DNA of 64,000 nucleotides from [Phialemoniopsis] sp. UDSM-2020 (Eukaryota; Ascomycota; Sordariomycetes; Thyridiales; Thyridiaceae), in the NCBI GenBank assembly GCA_018873225.1, contig JAEILZ010000001.1, positions 4,836,001-4,900,000 of the forward strand, read 5' to 3'. The position numbers and the translations under genes were made by a program. This document shows positions 46,664 to 58,811 of this stretch, piece by piece. Numbering within the stretch: the first letter of the stretch is position 1; the number at the start of each line of letters is the position of its first letter. The notes below the pieces were generated by a model, which did no database searches, had not been told where the DNA came from, and worked only from the letters and a program-made list of their open reading frames with translations.

Positions 46664-48066
46664 ATGCGATTCCAAGATCAACTCGGGCTTGTGGCCCTCT
46701 TTTCTTTGCTCTCACCATGTCAAGCTGTATCATTCCCGACAAGACGGGATACCGATGCATGCAAGCAAATCTCGCGAGACTTTGTCGTCGTCGGAGGCGG
46801 CGCCTCGGGCACGTATACAGCCGTACGCCTCAAGGACTCGGACAAGAGTGTGCTGCTCGTCGAGGCCAAGGGAAAGCTTGGCGGCCATACCCAGACCTAT
46901 ACAGACCCCGTGACCGGTGGTCATGATGACATCGGCGTCATCACCTTTCGTGATGTCCCCGTTGTCCACAACTACTTCGACCGTCTGGGTGTGGGATTAC
47001 AACCGCTCAACCAGAGCGAAGCGCTACAAACTTACTTCTTCGACGCCGAAAGCGGGCAGATATTGAAGGACCACTCGTTCCCAAACCCACTGCTGCCCTT
47101 CAACGCTACCAGGAGCAGCTTGAAAAGTATCCGGAGCTCATCGACGGATTTGACCGCCTCCCGGACCCCGTTCCTGCAGACTTGATCCTGCCATTCGGAG
47201 ACTTCGCAAAGAAGTACAATCTTGCAGACGTGGTGCCGACGCTGGCGCTGTATGCGCAAGGAGGGATCGACTTTGCAACCATCCCAACCGTCTACATCGC
47301 AAAGTATCTCGGGCCAGGCTGGATCGGACGCTTCTTCAGCGGTCCTCTGACATCGGCCGGTCGCAACAACTATCAGATATACGAAGCAGCACTTCGTGTA
47401 CTTGGGTCCGAGAATGTTCTACTTAGCAGCAAAGCCGAGTCATCCACGCGCTGTGATGACGGAGTCCAGCTACGCATACGTAGCGCGGACGGAAGCTGCG
47501 TCGATGTCACGGCAGGGCGGCTGGTCCTCTCCATCTCACCCACATTGGACAATCTCAGACCTTTCGATATTTACTCAAAAGAAGCAGGACTATTCAAACG
47601 CTTCGGCAGCACCAACTACTACACTGCAGTCGTTCGTATGAACACCTTGCCTGCGAGCACCGCAATCTTCGGCGCAGGCGCTAACACTCGTTTCAATCTG
47701 ACGAAGCTCCCTGGACCACACACGTTCACACCTGCTACAATCAAAGGGTTGATCGACGTCAAGTATGGGAGCACAACTCCACTGTCCGAGTCCGAGGTTC
47801 GAGCCGCCATCACGAGGGACATGAAAGCCATCGTCCATTCACTTGGCTTGCAGGAAAGCGAGCCTGAGTTCCTCATCTTCTCCACCCACGCTCCATTCCA
47901 GCCCGTCGTATCGCCCAAGGAGATTGCTGAGGGATTTTACAAAGACCTTTGGAGTCTTCAGGGCGGCCGCTCGACTTTCTTTACCGGTGCTGCCTGGCAG
48001 GCGCAAGACTCAACGACCTTGTGGGAGTTTACGGAGAGTCGCTTCCTGCCCCTAATTTTGGAATAG
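46664..48066 (+). pseudogene. Secreted flavin amine oxidase-like protein, one-base frameshift
   Basis: A FAD-dependent amine-oxidase/beta-cyclopiazonate-dehydrogenase-like protein of about 467 residues if read through. A signal peptide (about residues 1-21) precedes the dinucleotide loop FVVVGGGASGTY and VEAKGKLGGHTQTY. At about 47081-47090 (cccaaaccca) the frame shifts: upstream reads DHSFPNP, downstream the family sequence resumes as ALQRYQEQLEKYP in another frame and continues to 48066. Inserting one base would restore it, and no intron signals lie there. Either a real disabling indel or a base-call error. The remainder of the protein is well preserved, including LVLSISPT and FFTGAAWQ, so any loss is recent. 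Confidence 0.75.
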
Positions 48067-48729
48067 CTGTATGCAGACACGATATCACCATTGTTGCATG
48101 TTGCACAAGATTGCGAATTGGTGATATGTCACTGAGACGCTGACCCAACGCCAATCGTGGTATTGTCAGCTGGCGGGGTCTTGACTCAGAAACAATTGCT
48201 GTTGATTTCTTGGATTTTTGATCTGATGCAACCTCAGACCAACTAGCGGCGGATGAACAACAGCCGAAGTCTATCAGAACTACACCTTGGGGTCTTGCTG
48301 ACGTGTGAAAAGCCAACCCAGAACGCGTGTTGATTCCTAGCATGGCATCAAAAGGCTATAGAGTTACGAAGTAACCATGGAAGAAAAGGGGTCTAGTATC
48401 GGATCTAAGTCAACCTAATTGATCATAACTCATACTGTCTTGGTCCTTTTGTAGAGGCATTGCTGAAGCGAAAGGTCAGCAATTTATGTCGTGAAACCTC
48501 GTGGCTCTCCTACCTTATTAATTGAGTAAAGGAAATTATCATCACATTGCTCCATTAAGACTCTTTGGCCGATTTCTCTGCCATCTTGAACGTGAAGAAA
48601 GAGTCTTCTACAATATGCGCAAATAGCTATAAAGCCATGCTTCTCTGCCATCCCAGATGACCATGATCTCGAGTCTACAGCCAACTCAACTCACTCTCTA
48701 CTTACACTACACGCTCTCAGTCTTTTAAA
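48067..48729. other. Intergenic, no gene seen
   Basis: 660 bases; nothing recognised. Confidence 0.5.
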
Positions 48730-49284
48730 ATGGTAGGTCGCAGCCCACATAGTTTTCGAGCCCTTCGCTAACCAGTTGTGAAAAGTTCGTCAACCAAGTC
48801 ATCAGTCTTGTCGCTCTGACAATGTCCATTGGCAACGCCGCTGTCACGGCCAGCCCCCTCGGCGGCGCTGACGCCATCGTGAAGCGCGATAGCCACTTTT
48901 GCTACGGAGGTACGAATCACCCTACAATTCTATGCTGTGCAGACCAAGCAAGTTGTTAACAATGACACAACAGTCGACAACGACAGCAAGCTCCCCACGC
49001 CCATCGTGACCGATCTTGCTCTGAAGGCCTGCGACGAGCTACCCGCCCTGGGAGTCTGGCTCCAGACCGGGCAGTCATGGGCTAGGCAATTGTCCGACAA
49101 CACTGGCCACTTCGTCTATGTGCAATTCAACTCGATCAGAGATAATTGGTTCATCGATCGCAGCTTCTGCATCCCTGAGGTGGAGCATCTTATCAACGCG
49201 TGCAACAAGGGGGGCAACACCAACGGCGGGCAGTGGCACCTTGACGGACAGGGTGTGGTCAACGTCGACACTAGCCCGGACTAA
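48730..49284 (+). CDS. Small secreted protein, Hce2/Ecp2-like
   Basis: Three exons, 48730-48732 (just the ATG), 48786-48909 and 48974-49284, give 145 residues with all phases correct. A signal peptide (FVNQVISLVALTMSIGNAAVTA) is expressed only if the intron behind the ATG is removed; a shorter protein could start at the internal ATG. A dibasic KR at about residue 42 could be a Kex2 site. The mature part has four Cys (CYG, KACDEL, SFCIPE, NACNKG) and a C-terminal NGGQWHLDGQ that resembles the end of Hce2/Ecp2-type secreted proteins. Family assignment is tentative. Such proteins act outside the cell as effectors or antimicrobial factors. No neighbouring gene clarifies its role. Confidence 0.65.
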
Positions 49285-51473
49285 TGGCTAAGTGTTCTAC
49301 GGCTTCCGTCGAACGTCTCTCTTGCTCTCCACCGGCTGTACCTCGGATCAACTTCTACTACTAACTCACCCTTTCTGAACATCGGTGCTCTGAGACTGAG
49401 CCGATCTGATGGACGCTCTACGACTTTCACGCGATGGAATATTCTGTTCAGATTCAAACTTAGGATCCTCACAATTGTTACCGCTTTACCCTTTCGTAAA
49501 TACCTCAGTATTGACATTGGTCTTCTCATAACGCATTGTGAACATTGCGATTTGTGACTTTTAATCTTGGCGCAAAGTCTTGCTGTGGAAACACGGTAGA
49601 TACTGCTAATGCCGATGACCACACAATCATGATGGCAATATTTGAGATCCATTGTCCCCTGGTTGAGCTAAAAGGTGTCTCAAGTAAAGAAAGTCGTCGG
49701 CAATGCGAGACCCAAACGGATCAAAAACATCCGTGTTGTGTGTGGGTGCCCGGCCAGTCGATACCAATGCCTATGGAAGCTCCGGCGGTCCCATCCGCCG
49801 TTCAGCCGTGGCTTTGCTGGCGGCAGGGCTAGGTGACCTCGTTGACAACCGGCACCGATGGATTTCACTCTTGATCCTTGTTGGCACCGTTTGCAAGGCT
49901 CTTGAAAAGGCATCGCTGTATAAAAGTTCCTTCCTTTCCCTGATCTGATGCGACCGAGAAAATAGTCTCGTGTAGGCGCGCATCCACCTAACAACCAAGC
50001 GAATTTCCGATCGTTTGAAGTCCTGGTACTATCCTCGGTTAGACTCTTTGAAGTTCTGGTCGAAGCAGGATCCCAAACGCCAGTGGAACAAGAGATCCAA
50101 AGCAAAGAAACTGATATTGATACCTATCGCCGTCCGGTATTCGAAATCCGGATTGACAAGTAACGTTGCCCTCAGACGACAGATAGCGAGATTGTCGGGA
50201 AACTGATCTTCTCTACGCCTAACCCCGTACCCACACTTCACTAAACGCTCTGGGTCAGGTGTTAACCACTGATTTGATGCTTCAAGTTGGCGCATTGCAA
50301 GATGATTGTCATTGAATGTTGTCGTTGCTGGTTGGAAGTGGATACGGCTTACCTTTTTGCCATCAAATCGGTCTTACATGTAATCTCTTTGCTGGCGTTG
50401 CGCCACCGTGGGCACCATGTCCCGATTGATGAAACCGAATCTGGAAGGGACTCACGCGTTGTACAACTAAGAATAATGTTGTATCCACAACCTTTTCACC
50501 CCGGTAAGACTAGCAACTTCCTGTGGATTACCATGCTCGATCATAAGCTTATTTTCCGAGCCTCACTGACCCGCTACACGGCATCGAGAAGTCTTTTGCA
50601 TCGCAGAGATGGAGTCCATACTCAGGCTAGGTCTAGTCATTTTATTCTTGAAATCAGGGTATCGTGTCCATGATATTGTATCGACTCTATCGAGCATAAC
50701 GAACATATTCGGTTTAATCGAGTCTTACTTCGAGGCTAAAGCCGATTTGACTTTTGATAACTTGTGGTAGTCATGGGCTCTAGCTACCAGACAAAGGAGA
50801 ATCTGCCATTTGATGACTGGCTTTGGCCTCGTCACTGTGCTTCGGCCCGTGCTTACGACTGGCAGAAGAATGGCTGTACCCCCTGAGGCACCGGAAGAGT
50901 ACCTGATAGCAGCTATTGCCCTTTTGGGCAAGCGAACCCCTGTAGAGGTCCCAGATCTTCCACTATTACTGAACACTGGATAATTCATAAGTGGGAGTAC
51001 TATCAAGGCGTTCAAGTGACTAGGTGCGCTGTCTTTCTTCCCAAAGTCATGTATCCTTCTTGGGAGTAGTCGAGGTACTGTGTCAGGGCCTAATTACATC
51101 CCTACCGGTCACGAGAAGAAGAAATGCAATGCAACTGGAGGTTGAGCTCCGAGGCAAGAAGGAAGCTCTGCGGAGCTAATTCCATGATTTATTTCTGCTT
51201 TGGGTACATCTTACCTGGTTCGTGGCTGAGGAGTCAACTCTACGCCTATTGAGGCGAATGTGCATATGGTGAATAAGGCAGTAGAGGCTGTTGTGAGGTT
51301 CAACTGCGTGTCTGATGTTCTCTATAAAATGGGAGTAGAATCCAGCTCGATTGCAAACATTCTTTCTCGTCCACTCAAGCCAAAGAAGTCTACTGCCAAT
51401 TCGATAAAGCTCCCTCCAGACTACCAACCCTGTCTTTACAGTTGTTTCTCTCGTCTCGATCATATCATTGAAA
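49285..51473. other. Intergenic, 2.2 kb, contains one copy of a 29-base repeat
   Basis: No convincing exon on either strand. The only structure found is the exact 29-base string at 50097-50125, repeated at 51811-51839. Confidence 0.5.
50097..50125 (+). repeat. 29-base direct repeat, copy 1
   Basis: Starts ccaaagcaaagaaactga and ends tattgatacct. Identical over 29 bases to 51811-51839, with different flanks on both sides. This copy lies in a region without a gene. Confidence 0.85.
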
Positions 51474-52101
51474 ATGAAGATTACCGCTGTTGTGCTCACC
51501 GCACTTTTGACTGCCATCGCAGGCGCGGCTCCAACAAACCCCGAGTCTCTTGCAATTCCTCGCGATGGCCCTGCCGTGGGCGCGCTGGAGACCCCCTTCA
51601 ACGCCACGGCAGAGTTTGAAGCCGGCATCCCCAGTGACGAGAGCTTGGTTGACGAAACGACGGGCATCGAATTGCGAGACCCGAACGCCGGAAAACAGTA
51701 TATCAAGATATGTAACAAGGCCCACCAAACAGGCAACTGTCAGTGGCGGTATTGGGTGAATTCCTATCAATGCGGTAAATTGCCTACTAGCCCTCGGTGC
51801 TGTATTTCAACCAAAGCAAAGAAACTGATATTGATACCTGATATGATGACTGTAGTGAAAGTCAGCCTGGGTGGCCCAAGGCCGGACTACATTGGCTCAT
51901 GCACCTTGGGACACACACTTGTCGATTTTGGGGGTACGTGATACCACTGGCCGCGCAATCCTGCCTCGCTTCCACATCACTAATGCTTTGTTGACATGTA
52001 GGAACTACGACTGCTCAGGAAACTGGATCAACTACACCCCTGGTCTGAAGGACAAGGTTACGAGGGTTTTTGGAGCGTTTACATGCAACAACAGCCAGTA
52101 G
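51474..52101 (+). CDS. Small secreted Cys-containing protein
   Basis: A three-exon model (51474-51774, 51856-51933, 52019-52101) gives 153 residues in phase. A signal peptide (KITAVVLTALLTAIAGAA) is followed by an acidic pro-region and a mature domain with Cys at YIKICNK, GNCQWRYW, NSYQC, GSCTLG and GAFTCNNSQ. The spacing recalls beta/gamma-crystallin-like fungal secreted proteins, but that is weak. The last acceptor is uncertain: an upstream TAG acceptor (52001) would bring in a NYDCSGNW segment, which looks coding but does not join in phase, so the model or the gene may contain a small error. Intron 1 carries the second copy of the 29-base repeat. No partner gene is obvious. Confidence 0.6.
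51811..51839 (+). repeat. 29-base direct repeat, copy 2 (inside an intron)
   Basis: Exact match to 50097-50125, about 1.7 kb upstream. It falls inside intron 1 of the small secreted protein gene and contains aactgat, a plausible branch-point sequence. Confidence 0.85.
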
Positions 52102-53778
52102 CTGCAAGTTCGTGGAACCCTGCTGAGGTATTCGATATTGCTCTCCTCATGACTTATTCAACATAAGTCTATTCGTTTGTCTAGTATTTCCGTCAATGCC
52201 AAGTACTTTATGCCTCCCCTGCAATACTTTTCCCCCATGCGATTATGCCCTAGCGGTGTCTTCGTCGAGATGCTACCAAAGCTTGGCAACGACCTTCAAG
52301 CCGGGGATTACAACACAATGGCTCCTTAGGCAAGCGTGCGAGTCACGAGACAGACGCGTGGTCGCACATGCCAGCACGAGATGGCGTGTCTGCAAATAGG
52401 ATACTTCTCAAGGCTTTCCAACGTAGGGCAGAATGATCGATGTTGGGTACTCGCTTCCTAAATGGGTCTTGTGCTCACCCTTATTGAGCTCGTGATCCGG
52501 CTAAATAATATATCATGTGTAGGAGTAATCAAGTTTCCGGTGTGAGGCACAAAATGTATTTTGCTACAAGATGGCTTTTACTTTCTCTACGGCATAGCTC
52601 TGGCCAAAGAGAAGTGCCCTCCATTGATGAGGTTATCTTCTGAAGCTATCGCCAGTTAGGGGATCACTACGAGATTGAATGGAAGGTTATTTCACATGAC
52701 AGCCAGCCAAAGAAGCCATATGATTGGGCATGGAAAGCAAAATGCAGCTGGAGAACGCCAATGCGACGCCGAAATTGGTTATTTTGTACGAACGGCGCCT
52801 ACGTGGGGGGAATCTGAGCTCTGACCCTGGTCACTCCTCCCACACTGGATGCGATCATCGCAGAAGCTCACCCATCTTCACAGCTGGGCGGCACGGTCGG
52901 AGATTCATGTGACAGTGAGCACCGGAATAGGGTTCTGTCTTCGAAGCCCCCAACCGTGGTTGTCCAATCCGCTCAAGCATCGACATCCGTTGCCCACCCC
53001 CTGTACGTGTGCGCGCGCCACGCCAAAAGAATGCGATCCACGGGTAAATTTGCTACGGCCGTTTGGAGCCAATGCCACCCTCCATTCTGGGGACACTTGT
53101 GTGATTTGGTCTTCTTCATCTGGCGCATGAGTCCCCAATGTGGGCAGACATCAAGCCCCCAGATCGGCCTTAGCACTTGTGTCCTGCATCTGTCCGCGTC
53201 AGCAAGCAACATGGTGCCACATACGTGCAAGAATACGTTTTGCTAATTACCTAAGCAGTGAAAGTACCAAGATCAGAGCTGTGTTGATCCCATCCGCGCT
53301 CCACCTAGTCGCAATGTCTGTGGTGCGGGCTCTTTGCGAGCGCCAGCCGAAGAGGGCAGGTCGGAGCAGCGTTGGAAGCACTGCGCTGTTCGTTCGGTAA
53401 CATCGGACGCTGGGACGCATGTGGTAGGCGGGTATCTCGCTTCGTGCCGCACCCAAGCAATGGCCGGCCGGCGCAGCCAGAACCAAAGGAAGCAGGAGAG
53501 CGGCGTGCTCGTCTGGTTGAATTAAAGTACCGACTGCTGGGTAAAAAGTGTAGCGAGGACGCAGTGCATTTTCTATTTCTGTTTCTTTCCGCTGTCCTTC
53601 TTTTCCCCTCTCATGACCGCTCTCCCGGGACGTGGGACTTCGACACCACGTGTGAGATGCTCCCGGCCGACGTCATTTGCCAAAGCTTGATGCGAGCAAG
53701 CGCCTGCATTTGCTTCCTCGACGAGGTACACGACTGTTAAACTCGATCGGGTTCTCGAACATTGGTGGGGTCTTCGAC
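52102..53778. other. Intergenic, 1.7 kb, no gene seen
   Basis: Frames are short and overlap on both strands, with no family features. Confidence 0.5.
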
Positions 53779-55528
53779 ATGGACAGCCAAGCGCCGGCAG
53801 CAGATGCGCCCGCGAGGCCGGAGAGGCCAACGAGCTCGGAAAGCACGTCAGACTCCTTCCATGGAATGAGCGACGCCATCCCCGGAATATGCGACCGGGA
53901 CCGCGGATCGATAAGCGACCAGAGCCACTTCTCCGTCGACTTGAGCGTACGTTACATTAGAGTCGGGGGCGATGATATGCGAGCCGATTTACTGAGGTCG
54001 AGGACAGGTCGACAACGATACGGATTCAGCACTCGGTGATGTCGAAAGAACAGAAGCATTGTACGAAGACACCGATATGCCTGTATACCCAGTGTCGCGA
54101 GACTAATGGCACGGCGAATGTAGACCGTCCACAGCTTCGTTACGATCCAGTATTTATGATTATGTGGAAGAGCATGGCCGGAGGTATCACAAGTACAAGC
54201 AAGGGCGTAAGTGTTGGGACCACCATACTGGAGGTCGCTGCGTTGCTAAGAAGTGATGTTACCGCAGGTTACTGGATGCCAAATGACGAGGTGAGCTTGC
54301 TGGGGAACGTCATATGCTTGACACTCGGAGTTACTGATGCAACACAGCTTGAGCAAGATCGATTAGGTGTGTTACTCCTTTACACATCGGTTTAGAGTAT
54401 CCCCGTCTGACCACGTTCGAAGACCTCCAACACGCAGTCTTCATGGAGTTGCTGCAAGGCAAGCTAGGTCTTGCGCCAGTAGACAACCCGCAGTCGATCC
54501 TTGACTTGGGAACAGGTATGTGCCGTTCATGCCCGGAACTTATTAGAGACCAAGGCTGACATCGCTTCTGATCAGGCACCGGGATATGGGCGATAGAAGC
54601 CGGCAAGTAGTCACTACCTCATCATAGCTTTACAGCTCAGCCTTGACATGATGCTTACACACCTCGCCCACCAGCAACACAATGGCCGTCAGCAGAAGTC
54701 CTGGGCACCGACCTAAGTCCCATACAACCAGACTAGTACGTGCATCTGCTCCCCTTACCCCGATCTCCCTCATCTGCGCGCCTCTCACTAGACCCTCATA
54801 CATCGCAAGACTGACACCGTCCCAGCGTCCCCGCCAACTGCCACTTTGAAGTCGACGACGCCGAAGACGACTGGATCTTCTCCCGCCCCTTCGACTACAT
54901 CCACCTGCGCCTCATGTTCCACACCTTCAAGGACCACCCGCGCGTCATCCGCGCCGCGCGCGACCACCTAGTGCCCGGCGGCTGGGTCGAGTTCCAGGAC
55001 TACTACTGCCGTCTCGGCTGCGTCGACGACAGCATGCGCGGCACGGCGCTCGAGCGCTGGACGCGCATGTACGTCGAGGGCGGCAGGCGTCTGGGCCGCG
55101 ACATGCTCGCGCCGAAGCGGTACCGTCAGTGGCTGCTCGACGCCGGGTTCGAGGACGTGGTTGAGGAGAAGAGGGCCATACCGGGGAACGCGTGGCCGAG
55201 GGGAAAGGAGGCCAAGACGATGGGCGTGTGGCAGATGACGAATTTCCTCGACGGGCTGCAGGCCGTTTCCATGACGATCTTTACAAAGGGGCTGGGCATG
55301 TCGCATGAGGAGGTGGAGTTGTTCCTCGTGGATGTGCGCAAGGATATCAAGAATCACGGGATTCACTTTTATTTTCCTACGTGAGTTCTGACACTATCGC
55401 CGTGGTGCAAGGAGACATCGTGCTAATCTTTGTCTACGTCTAGATATATCGTGTACGGGAGGAAACCGTTTGGGAAAGAAACTCGACGGGAAGAGCAGGA
55501 TGATGGGGACGAAGAGACGGGAACGTGA
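53779..55528 (+). CDS. LaeA-like SAM-dependent methyltransferase
   Basis: A 388-residue class I methyltransferase of the large fungal LaeA-like group, ten exons: 53779-53946, 54008-54060, 54124-54206, 54268-54290, 54348-54366, 54423-54515, 54576-54602, 54675-54735, 54826-55380 and 55444-55528. An acidic, Ser/Thr-rich start precedes YDYVEEHGRRYHKYKQG and YWMPNDE-EQDRLDLQH, which are hallmarks of the group. The SAM motif I is LDLGTGTGIW, followed by VLGTDLSPIQP and VDDAEDDW. Intron 7 uses a GC donor (G|GCAAGT) and gives IEAATQWPSAEVLG. Some relatives regulate secondary metabolism, but most have no known role, and no secondary-metabolite core gene lies nearby, so global-regulator function should not be assumed. 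Confidence 0.9.
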
Positions 55529-58500
55529 TGGGAAAGGTTGTTCTGCGGGCGGGGTGTACGAAAGCTGTCATAGAAGTGAGCTCGAATGGCAAACACATCA
55601 ACTGGACTCTCCATGTCTTGGAGCTTTGGTAATCTGAGGCTCTCCCATGACGACTTGATGACTTGCGAAGGCCATCACCAAACACATGCAAAGCCAGGTG
55701 ACGTCGGTTTGGACCTAGATGAATCAGGGCAGACCCCGTTCTCAGGTCAAATCGCAGCAGCATTTAGAGTCTCAGCAAGGCATCTAACAACAGCACGATG
55801 ATGATCTCGAAATCTTACCACCGTTGCGGATAAAGACAGGGATTCCAAGCAGCAGGGGGCGGCTCGTCTCAGTGCACGCCCGCGCGGCAGGGGGACCCAG
55901 AGAATGGGCATTCGAATCCTTGCGACGCGGCTCGCTGGTGATACTGCCAAAACCATGCCGATCGCTGACAAGAGCCTCTTTGCGGACCATGCGTCCCGGA
56001 CGGACGATTTGAAGGTGGAGCTCGCTCTTGTTCACTGAATCGTGGTGATAATGGGGTGCAAAGTGATGGAAGTTTCGAGCTCTGGTGTAAAGTAGCTTCT
56101 TTGCATTAGCTTGGTGCACAGGCATGGTGCTGAAGCAGCGAGCCCACGTGGGTATCTGCGACGCGCTCGAAGTTGACTTAAAACACGAGCGGTCCTCAGC
56201 CCTAGCGGTGGAGGAACGGCGAGGAATGTTTCCTGCTTGTCACGGTCCAGAGGAAGACGTCAATTGTGGGGTGGCGATGGCGTCGAGTTCACAGCGAGAG
56301 CAGATTATCAGACCTTTTCAGGATGGACGGGAAGAAAATTTAGAGGTTAGAGTGACAAGGCAAGAAGGCCCTCAGAACGAGTGTTATCTCTCAGCTCACA
56401 GCCGACCCAGGCGACAATGAGGTCATGATCATCCATTACCAGCCGGCGTCTCATGATATGTGGTACACGGGAAAGCAGGCCGACGGAGCACAGCAGAGCA
56501 GAACCATGGCTCGCTGTGGCGGCTGTTGGTTGAGCTGGACGACCATGTTCTCGGGTGTCTGGCTTGCCGAGGGCGGGCCAAACACTGGTGATAACACGGA
56601 CGGGCAAGGGCTTGGCATGAGATTGAGATAAGGCCTGGGATTTGTCACGCATGGGAATGTTCGCAAGGGCAATGGCTATTTGCTGGCGTAGAGAACAGGA
56701 AGGCTGTTTGTCCTCCAGGGCTGCCAATGGTGGGATTTGTGGTGAAACGACGCTTGTCTGGAAGGAAGCTTCCAAGCCAAGATAGCGTCTGGGAGCAGAG
56801 CAAACGCAGGGCGAACAGACGCCGCCGGAATGTCTGTGTGAAGCGGCCGGTGTGGAGTCGCTGTCAGCAATCCCTTCCGGAGACTCCTACGAGGTTTTGA
56901 TCAATTGAAACCATCTGCCATTGCCATGGCCAAAGTGTGGGCTGTCGAATTCTCGAACAAACCCAAATATTGATACGATGACTGAATTTAGTGGCATTTT
57001 CTAGCGCTGCCGAAAGACACGACCCGTCCCTTTTTGGGGACTCGGGCCATGCAATTTGCCCTTGCGCTCGGAAATTTACGCCATCGCCCTCCACTAAAAA
57101 GGGCGGAAAACAGGGTCCAAAAAGAGGGTAGACGGCGCATCCCTTTTGTGGAGGCGGCTTCTAGTGGGCAACGAGCAAGCCAACCAGGGAAAAGTGCCCC
57201 TGAAACCCCCTCGTCCATCCCACCAAAGTGGAGCTGAGAGAAAGCAGCACGGAGGAGGAAACACTGGAAGCACAGTGCTCGAGGTGGTGCAAAGATCATC
57301 AAATGCAGAGGGAGATATGGCCTGGACGGTCCTGATGCCGGTTGCTGCATGTCGTGCCATGCCATGACCACGATACCTGTGTTTAAAGAACATCATGGCC
57401 CGATGCAGCCATCGCTTGGTCTGCTTGCTGCAGGTCTTTTAGGCGCACAGGTGCATAACCTTCTTTTCGAGCGCGCGCATCGAGTCGCACCACATGGGCG
57501 GGAGACATGTCGGGTCTCGTGTTTGTGCGGGGAGCACCGACGATGGCGGATTGATCTCGAGCAGAGAATCAGAGTCCATGTCTGTGTGTTTGACTGTATC
57601 TAGCCTGCATCTCGTAGATCATCGACCGGTGAATGAACAGACATCCTCAAAGTGTCAACATCTAGACCGTAGATCTGGCGAGGGACCCAAGGTAGTGGGG
57701 ATACAAAGATCAGGAACACATCCATCATCCCCTTTTGATGCTTGTGCTGGGTGGCCCACGACTAGTTTTTAGCGGAACACCGATGCACGCCATCCATTGC
57801 AGCTGGAGCACTCTCCGTCCGTCAGCCAGCCAGAAGCAAAGCCTACACAGGGGACCGTTGCCATCCCTAGTGAAATCGCCCTCTCTGAACCGGCCGCCGT
57901 CAACGCGTGTGTCACCCAAGAAAAGTCGTCGACAAGTCCCTGGATTTCTGCAGGTACCTTGCAGGAGCAGCTGAACGGCCGGCCCAAGGCAGGTCATCGA
58001 GCAGACATCGCGCATGCTGAACCCGAGGTAGATAGGTACCTAGCAACCACGACAATCGGCTCGACAAGAGAGAAGAAGCATTTTCCTTGGGAAGACTAAA
58101 AAGCGAGAGGCACAGCAGTGTCGTCTTCTCTGACAAGGAGTGGAGAGCCTCCACCAAAAAGCAGCAGCGAGCCCTGCAAGAGAGAGGAGGTACGAAGGTA
58201 CCTCGTACCTTTTTGGCACCCAAGCACCCCTCCTTCCTCCACTGCTTTCTGGGCCACCCCTGACGCTACGCACACCAGGCGGATCCAGGCAGGCGCCGGC
58301 CATCCAGACAGGTGGGCTCCATTGCTCTTTCTAACATTGAAACCCCCCAAAATCCCCTTGGGAAAAAGGACGAGTGGGAGCGAGAGAGAGTGATCTTCAT
58401 TGACGCCTATCGAGAGTCTCCATCTTCACCTCGATTCGAAATCGCCCTCCCCCCCTCCATGTCCTCCGGATAGTGGGCAGACCGGATCAACAACCAGGGG

Positions 58501-58811
58501 AAAATAATCAAGACAAGCTGAGAGACATCGTCATCTGCTGTGGGAGCTCCTCAGGTCAGGCAAAGACAATTTCGTTCAGGGACCGTCGCAGTCTCTGCCC
58601 GGCTGATGTCGCCAGCCAATCCACGCTCCAGAATCAGACTCATCTCCCTGCCGCCCATTTTGGCCCCGTCGCTCGACCGAAAATTGCTGAATAGGCGAGG
58701 CAACATCACGCGAATTGGAGGCGAGACACGGGAGGCGGCTGCTATTGCTGCTGCTGCTGTGCAGGACGACAGAGTAAAAGACGGGACAGGTCGACGATAC
58801 AAATTCCAGAG
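55529..58811. other. 3.3 kb gene-poor region upstream of the MIT-domain gene
   Basis: No supported exon on either strand. It holds scattered ggtacct-type strings (for example 58035-58045 and 58196-58210), common in Sordariomycete intergenic DNA. The last part may be a long 5' leader of the next gene. Confidence 0.5.

Noticed and set aside
49680..50105. 141-codon minus-strand frame
   Set aside because: No family features, unusual composition, no splice signals; treated as chance.
54367..54395. 29-base intron in the LaeA-like gene
   Set aside because: Too short for a fungal intron; the acceptor at 54422 gives a 56-base intron and the conserved LDLQH sequence instead.
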